A DNA stretch of 64,000 nt from an uncultured Flavobacteriaceae bacterium. Lineage in GTDB: Bacteria; Bacteroidota; Bacteroidia; Flavobacteriales; Flavobacteriaceae. A program made the translations under genes and the position numbers. Positions within the stretch are counted from its first letter, which is position 1; the number at the start of each line of letters is the position of its first letter. Below the pieces are notes generated by a model that did no database searches, was not told the origin of the DNA, and worked only from the letters and a program-made list of their open reading frames with translations. Positions 34,603-44,644 of this stretch are shown one piece after another. The DNA lies in the NCBI GenBank assembly GCA_947488435.1, contig CANKZG010000007.1, positions 16,749 to 80,748 on the forward strand, written 5' to 3'.

Positions 34603-34995
34603 ATGCATGTAGAAACACCCGTACAAAAAGTCAACAAAAGCCAACAAGAAGTTTTCGAATTCTTGCATGATGTCAAGAATTTCAAAAGTTTAATGCCTGA
34701 TACCATAAGCAAGTTTGAAGTGCTAAGCGAGGACAAATTTCTTTTTGCACTAAAAGGAATGCCAGAGATTGTTTTGAAAAGAAAAGAAGCCTATCCGCAC
34801 GAAAAAATTGTACTTGGTGCTGCAAGCGACAAACTACCTTTTACACTAACTGGAACCATAAGATCTATTGGAGCATCTGAAAGTGAAGTGGTATTAAGTT
34901 TTGAAGGGGAATTTAACGCCATGATGGCCATGATGATAAAAACTCCTATCACTAATTTCATGGGCACTTTATCCGAAAATTTAGGGAAACTCTAA
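34603..34995 (+). CDS. SRPBCC-fold (START/Bet v1-like) protein
   Basis: This 130-residue protein is an SRPBCC-type fold by pattern. It begins VETPVQKVNKSQQEVFEFLHDVKNFKSLMPD, with a helix-grip sequence in the middle (FALKGMPEIVLKRKEAYP). The family binds hydrophobic ligands, or forms coenzyme Q-binding Coq10-like proteins. It is co-directional with pyrE (4 bases) and overlaps by 4 bases the end of the convergent birA gene. The ligand is unknown. Confidence 0.75.
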   Translation: MHVETPVQKVNKSQQEVFEFLHDVKNFKSLMPDTISKFEVLSEDKFLFALKGMPEIVLKRKEAYPHEKIVLGAASDKLPFTLTGTIRSIGASESEVVLSFEGEFNAMMAMMIKTPITNFMGTLSENLGKL

Positions 34996-35729
34996 TAAAG
35001 TAATTCGATTTCTTTTAAGTCAAAAGCTCTTAATTCATTGTCTTCTAGAGCCACTATAAGTTTTCCGGAACGATCAACTTTGCGAATAAATCCCATAAAT
35101 AAATTTTGGTCCTTATCCCTAAAAGTAGATGGTTTGTCTTTTCTAAATAATGTAGTTACATAGTTTTTATACATTGCATCTATTGATAAAGGATCTAGTT
35201 GGAGAAAAGTATTTTTTAGTTCCTCAATTAACGTATTTAACAAATCGTCCAGATCAATAGATTTTCCTAAAATGAGCTTTAAGGAAGTTGCTCTTGGCAA
35301 TTTCTCAAAACTTGTTTGATTGACATTTAAGCCAATACCAATAATTGATGTGTCAATATAGGATCCAACCAAGACATTTTCTATGAGAATTCCACATATT
35401 TTTTGTTTAGCTGACAGAATGTCGTTTGGCCATTTAACGCTTAAATTTGGCACATTATATTTTTTTAACACGCGGTAAATTGCCATGGAAACATAGATAC
35501 TTAAAAGAAATTGATCTGATGCCGGTAGCTTATTCATCTTTTTTAACACACTGAATGTTAAATTTTTACCCTCATCTGAAGCCCAAGAAGTACCGCGTTG
35601 ACCTCTTCCTTTTCGTTGTTTTTTTGTTACCACCACTGTGAAGTCATCAAGTGTTCTAGAAAGCATCAGGTCTTTCAAATAAACGTTTGTAGAATCCGTG
35701 GCATCAAGTTTGACTATATGTGAATGCAT
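34992..35729 (-). CDS. birA: Biotin--[acetyl-CoA-carboxylase] ligase
   Basis: This 245-residue protein begins with IVKLDATDSTNVYLKDLM (active-site start) and has the biotin/adenylate motif KQRKGRGQRGTSWAS (about 37-51), then SVKWPNDILSAKQKICGILIE. The C-terminal SH3-like domain covers about 190-245. There is no N-terminal HTH, so unlike E. coli BirA it cannot repress biotin genes. It biotinylates the carrier protein of acetyl-CoA carboxylase. It diverges from rsfS. Confidence 0.94.
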   Translation of the reverse strand: MHSHIVKLDATDSTNVYLKDLMLSRTLDDFTVVVTKKQRKGRGQRGTSWASDEGKNLTFSVLKKMNKLPASDQFLLSIYVSMAIYRVLKKYNVPNLSVKWPNDILSAKQKICGILIENVLVGSYIDTSIIGIGLNVNQTSFEKLPRATSLKLILGKSIDLDDLLNTLIEELKNTFLQLDPLSIDAMYKNYVTTLFRKDKPSTFRDKDQNLFMGFIRKVDRSGKLIVALEDNELRAFDLKEIELLY

Positions 35730-35789
35730 AGCTTTGTATAGAAGTGCAATCTTATGTTAAAAATAGTAGTCAAAAAAACAAAAAAACAA

Positions 35790-35797
35790 TAAATTTG
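35790..35797 (+). promoter_or_regulatory. Candidate -7 element upstream of rsfS
   Basis: TAAATTTG fits the TAnnTTTG consensus and lies 18 bases before the rsfS ATG. It probably drives the rsfS-ftsH-LUD-cdsA-psd unit. There is no TTG at the expected -33 position. Confidence 0.45.
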
Positions 35798-35815
35798 TAA
35801 AACTAAAATTTTTGA

Positions 35816-36193
35816 ATGCAGAATAGGAAAACTAGTGCAGATGAATTAATTGCTTTAATTTTACAAGGAATAGAAGAAGTTAAGGGTCAAGATATAAATT
35901 TATTGGATCTTAGAGAAATTGAAAATACAGTTTGTGACTACTTTATAATTTGTAATGGTACTTCTAATACGCAAGTAAATGCGATCGTAAATTCAATCCA
36001 AAAAACAGTTAGCAAAACAAGCAAAGACAAACCATGGCACATTGAAGGTTCTGAAAACGCAGAATGGGTTTTAATGGACTATGTAAATGTAGTGGTGCAT
36101 GTTTTTCAAAAACATGTACGAGAGTTCTATGATATAGAAGGTCTTTGGGGTGATGCAAAAGTTACCTTGGTAGAAAGTAGTTTTAATTCGTAA
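35816..36193 (+). CDS. rsfS: Ribosomal silencing factor RsfS
   Basis: This 125-residue protein has the RsfS/Iojap domain. DINLLDLREIENTVCDYFIICNGTSNTQVNAI lies in the N-terminal half, with PWHIEGSENAEWVLMDYVNVVVHVF in the second, the uL14-binding surface. In other bacteria it binds uL14 on free 50S subunits and blocks joining with 30S when nutrients are low. ftsH follows after 9 bases, making it the first gene of the operon. Confidence 0.94.
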   Translation: MQNRKTSADELIALILQGIEEVKGQDINLLDLREIENTVCDYFIICNGTSNTQVNAIVNSIQKTVSKTSKDKPWHIEGSENAEWVLMDYVNVVVHVFQKHVREFYDIEGLWGDAKVTLVESSFNS

Positions 36194-36202
36194 AAAAGAA
36201 CA

Positions 36203-38191
36203 ATGGCAAAAGACAATAATCAAAGTCCCAAAAAACCAAGATTTAGCTCTTGGTGGATCTATGGCTTGGTTGCAATAGGGTTACTAGGGTTTCAATTTTT
36301 TGGTAGTGGTAATTTTTCCAATACCAAGAAAACAACGACTTCTGAGTTGCAAGAGTATTTAAGAAATGGGGATATTGAAAAAATTCTTATTATCACCAAT
36401 ACACGTCAAGCAAAGGTTTTTTTAACCGAAGAAGCAAAGCAAAAAGATGTGCATAAAGATGTCTCTGATAAATCTTTTGCACTTACTGCTAGTATTACTC
36501 CGCAATATAATCTAGACTATGGAGATCTTCAAAATTTCGAAAACGAAATAAAGAACATTAAAAAAGAGAATAACTTAGACACCATTGTAGATTATGATAC
36601 AGAGTCTAATGTTTTAGGAGATTTACTATTAACACTACTCCCCTTTGTACTGATTATTGGCATTTGGATTTATTTAATGCGACGAATGTCCGGCGGTGCT
36701 GGAGGTGGTGCTGGAGGTCAGATTTTCAATATTGGAAAATCTAAAGCTAAACTCTTCGACGAAAAGACAGACACACGAACTTCCTTTAAAGATGTTGCCG
36801 GTCTTGAAGGCGCTAAAGAAGAAGTTGAAGAAATTGTTGAATTTCTTAAAAATCCGGACAAATACACCTCCTTAGGAGGAAAAATACCTAAAGGAGCATT
36901 ATTGGTAGGACCTCCAGGAACAGGTAAAACACTCTTAGCAAAGGCTGTAGCTGGAGAGGCTAAAGTACCTTTCTTTTCACTGTCAGGTTCAGATTTTGTT
37001 GAAATGTTTGTTGGTGTAGGAGCATCTCGAGTTAGGGATCTTTTTAAACAAGCAAAAGACAAATCCCCAGCGATTATTTTTATAGATGAAATTGATGCTA
37101 TAGGACGAGCACGTGGTAAAAACAATTTTACGGGATCTAATGATGAACGTGAAAATACGCTTAATCAGTTGCTTACCGAGATGGATGGTTTTGGCACCAA
37201 TACAAATGTTATTGTGTTAGCTGCAACAAACCGGGCAGATGTGCTTGACAAAGCGTTAATGCGTGCTGGTAGATTTGACAGACAGATTTATGTGGATTTA
37301 CCAGACATTCGGGAACGAAAAGAGATTTTTGAAGTCCATTTACGCCCCATCAAAACGGCGGAAACCTTAGATATGGAATTTTTGGCTAAGCAAACTCCTG
37401 GTTTTTCAGGTGCTGATATCGCTAATGTTTGTAACGAAGCTGCACTAATTGCAGCACGAAAAGAAAAAAAGGCCGTTACCAAACAAGACTTTTTGGATGC
37501 AGTAGATCGTATAGTAGGTGGATTGGAAAAGAAAAATAAAATTATCACTCCAGGAGAGAAAAAGACCATTGCATTTCACGAGGCCGGACATGCTACAGTT
37601 AGTTGGATGCTAGAACACGCTGCTCCTTTAGTTAAAGTTACTATAGTTCCTAGAGGCCAATCTTTAGGTGCTGCATGGTACTTACCTGAAGAACGCCTTA
37701 TTGTTAGACCAGAACAAATGAAAGATGAAATGTGCGCAGCATTAGGAGGTAGAGCTGCAGAAAAAGTTATGTTTGATCAAATTTCAACAGGAGCTTTAAG
37801 TGATTTAGAAAAGGTGACAAAACAAGCACGAGCAATGGTAACTGTTTATGGACTTAATGATGAAATTGGCAACTTAACGTATTATGATTCTTCAGGTCAG
37901 AACGATTATGGTTTTTCCAAACCTTATAGTGAGGATACCGCTCAGAAAATTGATTTCGAGATTTCGAAAATCATTGAAGAGCAATATGAACGTGCGATAG
38001 CACTTCTAGAAAAAAATAAAGACAAGCTAACCGCCTTAGCGGATCGTTTGTTAGAAAAAGAAGTTATCTTTAAGGACGATTTAGAGAAAATCTTTGGAGA
38101 ACGCCCTTTTAAGAAAGAGGCAGAAGAAGAAACTAAAGCTGAAGAACCCTCAAATAACGAAGAGGTAAAGGCATCAGAGGAAGAAAAATAA
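36203..38191 (+). CDS. ftsH: ATP-dependent zinc metalloprotease FtsH
   Basis: At 662 residues it has two membrane segments (about 17-34 and 145-163), a periplasmic domain between, and a glycine-rich linker. The AAA domain has Walker A GPPGTGKT (about 236-243), Walker B FIDEID, and the second region of homology. The zinc protease motif HEAGH is at residues 459-463. It degrades membrane and short-lived proteins, including LpxC in E. coli. An acidic glutamate-rich tail of ~25 residues is unusual in length. It precedes the LUD-cdsA-psd genes. Confidence 0.97.
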   Translation: MAKDNNQSPKKPRFSSWWIYGLVAIGLLGFQFFGSGNFSNTKKTTTSELQEYLRNGDIEKILIITNTRQAKVFLTEEAKQKDVHKDVSDKSFALTASITPQYNLDYGDLQNFENEIKNIKKENNLDTIVDYDTESNVLGDLLLTLLPFVLIIGIWIYLMRRMSGGAGGGAGGQIFNIGKSKAKLFDEKTDTRTSFKDVAGLEGAKEEVEEIVEFLKNPDKYTSLGGKIPKGALLVGPPGTGKTLLAKAVAGEAKVPFFSLSGSDFVEMFVGVGASRVRDLFKQAKDKSPAIIFIDEIDAIGRARGKNNFTGSNDERENTLNQLLTEMDGFGTNTNVIVLAATNRADVLDKALMRAGRFDRQIYVDLPDIRERKEIFEVHLRPIKTAETLDMEFLAKQTPGFSGADIANVCNEAALIAARKEKKAVTKQDFLDAVDRIVGGLEKKNKIITPGEKKTIAFHEAGHATVSWMLEHAAPLVKVTIVPRGQSLGAAWYLPEERLIVRPEQMKDEMCAALGGRAAEKVMFDQISTGALSDLEKVTKQARAMVTVYGLNDEIGNLTYYDSSGQNDYGFSKPYSEDTAQKIDFEISKIIEEQYERAIALLEKNKDKLTALADRLLEKEVIFKDDLEKIFGERPFKKEAEEETKAEEPSNNEEVKASEEEK

Positions 38192-38239
38192 AAATATCAC
38201 AGAAACTTAAATGACGGCATTTAAGTTTTAGCATATGCA

Positions 38240-38851
38240 ATGAATCTATTTGGGAAACTGTTTGGTGGAGGTAAGAAGAAAGTTTCTAAAGAAACAGTAG
38301 AAACCAGAGGAATGCATATGCCAGATCTCAATATCCCAATTGACGAAAAATTCACCATTAATTTCAAAAGAAATGGGGGTAAATTTTTATACTGTGATTC
38401 TAATGAGGAAGTTTCAAGGGTTCTGGCCAACATAATATCCGAGAATAACTGGGAAGACCATTCTTTTTTATGCCTGGACCATCGTTTGGTGCAAAAATTC
38501 TCGCAAGAAAACATCTCGTTTGTTAGTGATGTAAAGCAAAGTGAAGTGTTCTTTACGACCTGTGAGCATCTAATTGCCCAGAATGGATCGATCCTTGTAT
38601 GCGCTATCCAGCTGCAGGATCTTAAGTTGCATGAATTACCAGATAATTTTATCGTATTCTCTACCACAAGCCAATTGGTAGAGTCAATTGGAGAAGGTTT
38701 AAAAAGTATTAAAAAGAAATATAAGGAGAGTATCCCAGGTAGTATTACCACTATCAAACATTTTAGATTAAAAACACAAGCCAAGGACGATTTTCTTTCC
38801 TACGGTAGTAGCGCAAAAAATTTATATCTTATACTACTGGAAGATTTATAA
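38240..38851 (+). CDS. LUD-domain protein
   Basis: This 203-residue protein has the LUD (lactate-utilization) fold as in LutC. FLCLDHRLVQKF and VKQSEVFFTTCEHLIAQNGSILVCAIQ sit in the middle, and LPDNFIVFSTTSQLVESI follows. The N-terminal 20 residues include a basic stretch. LutB and LutA partners are absent nearby. It stands between ftsH and cdsA with the same direction, an arrangement also usual in Flavobacteria. A role unrelated to lactate oxidation is likely but not known. Confidence 0.78.
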   Translation: MNLFGKLFGGGKKKVSKETVETRGMHMPDLNIPIDEKFTINFKRNGGKFLYCDSNEEVSRVLANIISENNWEDHSFLCLDHRLVQKFSQENISFVSDVKQSEVFFTTCEHLIAQNGSILVCAIQLQDLKLHELPDNFIVFSTTSQLVESIGEGLKSIKKKYKESIPGSITTIKHFRLKTQAKDDFLSYGSSAKNLYLILLEDL

Positions 38852-38852
38852 C

Positions 38853-39656
38853 ATGCGAGAACTTTTTAGGCGATTAATTACTGGAGCCATTTATGTTGTT
38901 TTACTGCTCTCAGCTATTTTTTTAAGCTCAGATGCTTTTGATTTTTTATTTATGGTTTTTGGGTTAGCTTGTTTGTATGAATACAAACGAATGGTTCGAC
39001 TTAAAGGCTATTATATTTTCATTGCTTATTTAGCATTATGGTGGGCCTATATCTATCTCATTCAAGACAGAGCGCTCATCGTCATTTTAATGTTCTTAAC
39101 CGTAACTGTCAATCTTGCTTTATTAGTTTATCTATTTTCAAAAAAAGAAAAAAACTTTACCACAATACAAAAGTTTGTAATTGGTCTTTTTTATCTAGGT
39201 GGCGGATGTATTTTTTTAACCATGATCCCATACAAAGAAGATAGCTTTGCCAAATTTCTAATCATGGGTATCTTTGTATTAATTTGGGTTAACGATTCCT
39301 TTGCATATCTAGTAGGAAAGAGTGTTGGACGCACTAAATTATATCCTGCGGTTTCTCCTAAAAAAACCATTGAAGGTGCATTAGGAGGTTTCCTATTTGC
39401 ATTAATTGCTGCTTATTTCCTTGCTGCTTATGAAACCAATATCAGCAGAATGCAATGGATGATTCTGGCAGCCATAATTGTAATAACTGGAAGTTTGGGA
39501 GATTTAATTGAATCTAAATTCAAAAGAGCTGCTGGAGTAAAAGATAGTGGTGCCGTTTTACCAGGTCATGGTGGAATGTTAGATCGTTTAGATAGTCTCG
39601 TTTTTGCTGCTCCATTTGCATACCTAACCCTAAATATTTTTTCCTATGTTTCATAG
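38853..39656 (+). CDS. cdsA: Phosphatidate cytidylyltransferase
   Basis: This 267-residue protein has seven to eight membrane segments and the CdsA signature near the C-terminus: GDLIESKFKRAAGVKDSG, then LPGHGGMLDRLDSL. It converts phosphatidate and CTP to CDP-diacylglycerol, the branch point for phosphatidylethanolamine synthesis. It starts 1 base after the LUD gene stop codon and overlaps psd by 11 bases, so the two are translationally linked, consistent with consecutive roles in phospholipid synthesis. Confidence 0.95.
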   Translation: MRELFRRLITGAIYVVLLLSAIFLSSDAFDFLFMVFGLACLYEYKRMVRLKGYYIFIAYLALWWAYIYLIQDRALIVILMFLTVTVNLALLVYLFSKKEKNFTTIQKFVIGLFYLGGGCIFLTMIPYKEDSFAKFLIMGIFVLIWVNDSFAYLVGKSVGRTKLYPAVSPKKTIEGALGGFLFALIAAYFLAAYETNISRMQWMILAAIIVITGSLGDLIESKFKRAAGVKDSGAVLPGHGGMLDRLDSLVFAAPFAYLTLNIFSYVS

Positions 39657-40314
39657 AGAAGGACAAAAAATTATTTTGATTACCTTTTTCTTAGTATCTG
39701 GCGCTATTTTAATTGCTAACTTTTTTGTAGAATTACAATGGTTGCGTTTGGCGATTCAGATAACCGCTTTACTTATTTTGATTCTTATTCTTCAGTTCTT
39801 TAGAAATCCAAAACGCATTGCAGTTCGAAACTTTGATGAAATTTTGGCTCCTGTAGATGGAAAAGTGGTTGTAATTGAAGAAGTTGAGGAAAAAGAATAT
39901 TTCAAAGGGAAACGTAAACAAGTATCTATTTTTATGTCCCCAGTAAATGTGCATGTAACACGCTATGCGGCAAGCGGAACCATTAAGTATTCAAAGTATC
40001 ACCCCGGAAAATATTTGGTAGCTTGGCACCCTAAATCCAGTGAAGAAAATGAGCGTACCTCTGTGGTAATAAATACTCCAAAATTCGGTGACATTCTATA
40101 CCGGCAAATTGCCGGAGCCATGGCTAGAAGAATTGTTAATTATGCCGAAGAGGGAGAAAGTGTCCAACAAGGAGATGATGCTGGATTTATCAAGTTTGGA
40201 TCTAGAGTAGATTTGTTTTTACCTTTAGATTGTGCCATAACGGTTAAATTAGATCAAAAAGTTATTGGTGCTAAAACTTGTATCGCTGCCTTCGTAGAAA
40301 AAGATGAGCGCTAA
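39646..40314 (+). CDS. psd: Phosphatidylserine decarboxylase family protein (PSD-A type)
   Basis: This is a short-type (222-residue) PS decarboxylase. Two N-terminal membrane segments (about 7-24, 31-48) precede APVDGKVV (about 66-73), MSPVNVHVTRYAASG, and the self-cleavage site IKFGSRVDLF. Cleavage between Gly185 and Ser186 would leave a pyruvoyl group on Ser186. It converts phosphatidylserine to phosphatidylethanolamine. pssA is not in this window. It overlaps both cdsA and the acyl-CoA-binding gene. Confidence 0.93.
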   Translation: MFHREGQKIILITFFLVSGAILIANFFVELQWLRLAIQITALLILILILQFFRNPKRIAVRNFDEILAPVDGKVVVIEEVEEKEYFKGKRKQVSIFMSPVNVHVTRYAASGTIKYSKYHPGKYLVAWHPKSSEENERTSVVINTPKFGDILYRQIAGAMARRIVNYAEEGESVQQGDDAGFIKFGSRVDLFLPLDCAITVKLDQKVIGAKTCIAAFVEKDER

Positions 40315-40573
40315 AAAGAAACTACATAGAGATTTTGACGATGCGGTAACCTTTGTAAATAATTACATGGAACCTTTGCCAGCTGATCTTCTCTTAAAAC
40401 TATACGCCTATTATAAAATCGCAAATAAAAACTTCAATAACCCTGGGAGTAAAACACCGCTCATTAATGCATTTAAGGCGAATGCACTTATTCAAGCACA
40501 ACATCTAGATCGAAATCAAGCTATGAAAAGTTATATTGATTTGGTTAAAAAAGAGATAAAAGACAAAAAATAA
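40304..40573 (+). CDS. Acyl-CoA-binding protein
   Basis: This 89-residue four-helix ACBP is unusual in bacteria but frequent in Flavobacteria. Recognisable blocks are DFDDAVTFV (helix 1), LLLKLYAYYKIANKNFNNPG (helix 2, with the acyl-CoA-binding Tyr and Lys), and then ALIQAQHLDRNQAMKSYIDLVKK. It buffers long-chain acyl-CoA esters in the cytoplasm. It overlaps psd by 11 bases, which supports a link with phospholipid acyl supply. Confidence 0.92.
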   Translation: MSAKKKLHRDFDDAVTFVNNYMEPLPADLLLKLYAYYKIANKNFNNPGSKTPLINAFKANALIQAQHLDRNQAMKSYIDLVKKEIKDKK

Positions 40574-40585
40574 AATATCGCCGAA

Positions 40586-41152
40586 TTATACCAATGTCAA
40601 TAGTTCTTCAGCATTTACAATAGTAGCAAATTCTTCTCTCAAATTAGCTAAGGTTGTTTGATGGATCATTTCAGCAGAGTAGGTTTCCCCATTTATTCCT
40701 ATGCGATCAAAGGTAGCAGTGGCATCTGCAACCAAATAGGTTTCGTACCCAAGATTACCAGCCATTCTAGTTGTAGTAGAAATACAGTGATTTGTAGTAA
40801 GACCAACAATAACTACACTTTTTATCCCTGCCTTATCCAATTGTTCTTGAAGATCTGTTCCGATAAAAGCACTGTTCACATCTTTAGTCATGCTCACTTC
40901 TCCCGAAATAGGTTTTGCCAACTCATGAAATTCAAAACCAGGATGTGATTTATGAAGCTTAGAGTCTGGATTTTGAGAACTATGGCGAATATGAAAAATC
41001 GGCAAATTCAATGTTCGCCATTTTTCAAGTAGCATAGCTGCTTTTACTTCCGCATCTTTATTGTTTCGATTTCCACCCCAAAAGTCTTCGTCTTCAAAGC
41101 CTTTCTGTATATCAACCAGCAACAATGCTGTATTTTTATCACTCAATTTCAT
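40586..41152 (-). CDS. Isochorismatase-like cysteine hydrolase
   Basis: This 188-residue protein carries the family triad: Asp in LLVDIQKGFED (about 11-21), Lys in MTKDVNSAF (about 91-99), and Cys in GLTTNHCISTTTRMAG (about 118). The family includes isochorismatases, nicotinamidases and other amidases. The substrate here is not determinable from sequence. It stands alone, convergent to the acyl-CoA-binding gene with 12 bases between them. Confidence 0.9.
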   Translation of the reverse strand: MKLSDKNTALLLVDIQKGFEDEDFWGGNRNNKDAEVKAAMLLEKWRTLNLPIFHIRHSSQNPDSKLHKSHPGFEFHELAKPISGEVSMTKDVNSAFIGTDLQEQLDKAGIKSVVIVGLTTNHCISTTTRMAGNLGYETYLVADATATFDRIGINGETYSAEMIHQTTLANLREEFATIVNAEELLTLV

Positions 41153-41394
41153 ATCGCAATTTAAGATATAATTCCATATTATTGGTGACTAATATTATTG
41201 AATCTAATTGCTTAGATTCATCAATTATTCTTTAATTTTTACCAAGTCAAAAAGGGGAATTCTTATTTTCAAGTACTTCTGGTATCTCGACATAGATTTA
41301 TCCACCTTTTCCAAGAAACTTGCGCAAGAGACAAATCGCATTAAGCATGGGTTGCTTGGCAATCATTTGCTCTTCGGTACACTCCAACGGTCGC

Positions 41395-44025
41395 TTACAC
41401 TAGACTAGCTAAGCTTTTTTCTAAAGTTACAATTTTAGCTTCGGCATCAGCTGCTTTTTTGCGTTCCATGGCAACTACTTGTTCAGGAGCATTAGAAACA
41501 AAACGTTCATTTCCCAGCTTTTTTTGTACCGATATTAAAAACCCTCGAGTGTATTTTAATTCCTCTTCAATTTTTTGTATTTCTCCTGCGATATCAATAG
41601 CACCACCAATTGGAATGAAATATTCATTACTTTTTACACGAAAAGATAGCGCTCCATCTACAACCGCATCTACTATGTTAATCTCAGAAACTCTAGTAAG
41701 CTTTTGGATAACTACATTCCACAAACTTCCAGATTTTTCTTTATCCAGAACTGCCAAGACTAGTTCCTCTTTCATTGGAATGTTTTTCTCTTTTCGAATA
41801 GTTCGTATTCCAGAAATTATTTCTGCAGCAAAGTTAAATTCAGCTATAAGTTCTTTATCCACCTCTTTTTGCAAAGGCCATTGAGCAATAATCAAAGCTT
41901 CCTTTGGACTTCGCTCGGAAATACGTTGCCAAATTTCTTCCGTTAAAAAAGGCATAAACGGGTGTAAAATTTTCAAATTCTGCTCGAAAAGACCCAATAC
42001 AGCTTTGTAAGTAGTGCTATCTATCGGCTGTTGGTATGAAGGTTTTACAATCTCTAGAAGCCACGAACAGAAATCATCCCATATTAATTTATATATCGCC
42101 ATTAGCGCATCTGAAATCCTGTATTTTGCGAAATGATCTTCAATTTCACTTAATGCAGCATTAAATTTGCTGGTATACCACATTATACCAAGTTTAGCCG
42201 CCTCCGGCTGCTCCAGATCTTTCACTTCCCAACCTTTTACCAAGCGAAATGCATTCCAAATTTTATTGGCAAAGTTCTTTCCTTGTTGACATAAAGCTTC
42301 ATCGAACATTAAATCATTTCCCGCTGCAGAACTCAGCAATAATCCAACTCGCACTCCATCTGCACCATATTCTTCCATAAGCTTTAATGCATCGGGAGAA
42401 TTGCCAAGTTGTTTAGACATTTTACGCCGTTGTTTATCACGAACTAAACCTGTCAGGTATACATTTTCATATGGGCGTTCGTCTCTAAATTCATAACCTG
42501 CAATAATCATTCGTGCAACCCAGAAAAATAAGATATCAGGACCGGTTACCAAATCATTGGTCGGATAATAGTAACTCACTTCCTCGTTTTCGGGTTTCAA
42601 TATTCCCCCAAAAACACTAATAGGCCATAACCACGATGAAAACCAGGTATCCAAAACATCTTCATCTTGTCTCAAATCAGTCAGACGAAGGTCCTCATTT
42701 GCCGATTTAGATTTTGCCAATTTTAAAGCTTCTTCCGGGGTGTTAGCAACCACAAAATCATTTTGCCCATTACCGTAGTAATATGCTGGAATTTGCTGTC
42801 CCCACCAAAGCTGTCTGGAAATATTCCAATCTCGAATGTTCTCCATCCAGTGACGGTAGGTATTTTCGAATTTCTTAGGATATAAGTTAATGGTGTCTTC
42901 CTCTAAAACCGCTTTTATTGCTGGCTTTACCAAATCTTCCATTTTTAAAAACCACTGATCCGATAAACGAGGCTCAATAATAGCCTTAGTCCGCTCAGAA
43001 GTTCCTACTTTATGCATATGGCTTTCCTGTTTTACCAGTACCCCGATTTCCTTTAGCTCATTAACAATAGCCTTTCTAACTTTAAAACGATCTTGACCTT
43101 CATAATGTAATCCATATGCATTGAGGGACGCGTCGGCATTAAAAATATCAATAGTTTCTAGTCCATGTTTTTCACCCAAAGCCATATCATTGATATCATG
43201 AGCTGGCGTAACTTTTAAACATCCGGTACCAAATTCAACATCTACGTAAGTGTCTTCGATAATAGGAATACCGCGATTAGCGATAGGCACCACTGCACGC
43301 TTCCCTTTTAAATGCTTATACCGTTCATCATTAGGATTGATGCAAATTGCAGTATCTCCTAAAATGGTTTCAGGCCGTGTTGTTGCAATTGTAACGGTTT
43401 CATCACTACCATCGATTGCATAGGATAAATAATAGAGTGCTCCCTGTTTTTCCTCATAAATCACCTCTTCGTCAGAAAGTGTAGTTTGCGCTTCCGGATC
43501 CCAATTTACCATCCGATAACCTCGATAAATAAGTCCTTTTTGAAACAAATCCACAAAAACCTTAATAACAGAGGCTGACATATCGTCATCCATAGTAAAT
43601 TTAGTCCGATCCCAGTCGCAGGAACATCCAAGTTTTTTTAATTGTTCGAGAATTACACCACCATATTCATTAGTCCAGTCCCATGCATGTTTTAAAAATT
43701 CTTCTCTACTCAAATCTCCTTTTTGAATCCCTTGCGTTTTTAACTTGGCTACTACCTTAGCTTCCGTTGCTATAGAAGCATGGTCCATTCCGGGAACCCA
43801 ACAGGCATTTTTCCCTAAAAGACGCGCTCTTCGTATCAAAACATCTTGAATCGTGTTGTTAAGCATATGTCCCATATGCAATACACCAGTGACATTAGGA
43901 GGAGGTATTACAATAGTATAGGGCTCTCTTTCATCTGGTTTGGAATGAAAATACCCATGTTCCAACCAATAGCTATACCATTGATTTTCTGATGTTTGAG
44001 ATTCATATTTTGAAGGAATATCCAT
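41395..44025 (-). CDS. valS: Valine--tRNA ligase
   Basis: This 876-residue class I synthetase has HMGH in PPNVTGVLHMGHML (residues 50-53) and KMSKQLGNSP near 536. Between them are the CP1 editing domain, with TTRPETILGDTAICI (about 217-231), and GQQIPAYYY. The C-terminal coiled coil (about 810-876) matches the ValS arm. It charges tRNA-Val. The leader upstream is about 110 bases with a possible -7 element at 44137-44144 on the minus strand. No T-box is seen. Confidence 0.96.
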   Translation of the reverse strand: MDIPSKYESQTSENQWYSYWLEHGYFHSKPDEREPYTIVIPPPNVTGVLHMGHMLNNTIQDVLIRRARLLGKNACWVPGMDHASIATEAKVVAKLKTQGIQKGDLSREEFLKHAWDWTNEYGGVILEQLKKLGCSCDWDRTKFTMDDDMSASVIKVFVDLFQKGLIYRGYRMVNWDPEAQTTLSDEEVIYEEKQGALYYLSYAIDGSDETVTIATTRPETILGDTAICINPNDERYKHLKGKRAVVPIANRGIPIIEDTYVDVEFGTGCLKVTPAHDINDMALGEKHGLETIDIFNADASLNAYGLHYEGQDRFKVRKAIVNELKEIGVLVKQESHMHKVGTSERTKAIIEPRLSDQWFLKMEDLVKPAIKAVLEEDTINLYPKKFENTYRHWMENIRDWNISRQLWWGQQIPAYYYGNGQNDFVVANTPEEALKLAKSKSANEDLRLTDLRQDEDVLDTWFSSWLWPISVFGGILKPENEEVSYYYPTNDLVTGPDILFFWVARMIIAGYEFRDERPYENVYLTGLVRDKQRRKMSKQLGNSPDALKLMEEYGADGVRVGLLLSSAAGNDLMFDEALCQQGKNFANKIWNAFRLVKGWEVKDLEQPEAAKLGIMWYTSKFNAALSEIEDHFAKYRISDALMAIYKLIWDDFCSWLLEIVKPSYQQPIDSTTYKAVLGLFEQNLKILHPFMPFLTEEIWQRISERSPKEALIIAQWPLQKEVDKELIAEFNFAAEIISGIRTIRKEKNIPMKEELVLAVLDKEKSGSLWNVVIQKLTRVSEINIVDAVVDGALSFRVKSNEYFIPIGGAIDIAGEIQKIEEELKYTRGFLISVQKKLGNERFVSNAPEQVVAMERKKAADAEAKIVTLEKSLASLV

Positions 44026-44223
44026 TTTTGGAACAGTTTTTGGTAAACCCTTGTGGGCATTATTTTATTTTTAAATGATGTCGTAGTGAATTTTTAACTT
44101 TCTTAAGCCTTATTGGTACAAGAAAAAAATACGAAACAAAAATAAGTAACGTTATAACATAATAAAAGAATTTTGGAAGATGATCCAAAAACATTTAAAT
44201 TTGATGTTCACCCAAAACTAAAT

Positions 44224-44625
44224 ATGATGAAAAAAATAGTATTTCTATGCTTTGTTGGCCTACTAAGTTTTAGCATTAGCGCTCAAGAAAGTACGGCGAC
44301 GGCAAAAATTAAATTTAAGTCAGAAACCATTAACTACGGAGAAATAGCAAAAGGAAGCGATGGTGTTCGCGTATTTGAGTTTACAAATACGGGAAATGCG
44401 CCTTTAATAATTAGCAAAGTAAGTTCAAGCTGTGGGTGTACAATCCCTAAAAAACCAGAAGATCCCATTTTACCTGGAGCTGTTGGTGAGATTCAAGTAA
44501 AATACGACACGAATCGAGTAGGACACATTAGAAAAGCAATCACTGTGATTTCTAATGCAGATACGCCAACTAAGGTTTTAAAAATAAAAGGAGAAGTAAA
44601 AGCTCCGGATGGAGGAACTAGGTAA
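44224..44625 (+). CDS. Secreted DUF1573 protein
   Basis: From ATG (MMKKIVFLCFVGLLSFSISAQ) the protein is 133 residues. A TTG-initiated frame 17 codons longer would put the hydrophobic signal segment inside, which is less likely. A DUF1573 domain follows: FKSETINYGEIAKGSDG, FEFTNTGNAPLIISKVSSSCGC and PILPGAVGEIQVKYDT. This Ig-like fold is very common among secreted proteins of Bacteroidetes. The CGCTIP motif is characteristic. The partner is unknown. Confidence 0.9.
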   Translation: MMKKIVFLCFVGLLSFSISAQESTATAKIKFKSETINYGEIAKGSDGVRVFEFTNTGNAPLIISKVSSSCGCTIPKKPEDPILPGAVGEIQVKYDTNRVGHIRKAITVISNADTPTKVLKIKGEVKAPDGGTR

Positions 44626-44644
44626 ATTGATCATTTATATGTGT

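Noticed and set aside
36718..37125. Minus-strand frame opposite the FtsH AAA domain
   Set aside because: Typical shadow of a conserved coding region.
38221..38784. Minus-strand frame of 187 codons over the LUD gene
   Set aside because: Antisense to a well-supported gene in a compact operon, with no family resemblance.
41208..41408. 66-codon plus-strand frame downstream of valS
   Set aside because: It has no family match that I recognise and ends inside the valS coding region. The interval 41153-41394 otherwise shows nothing supportable.
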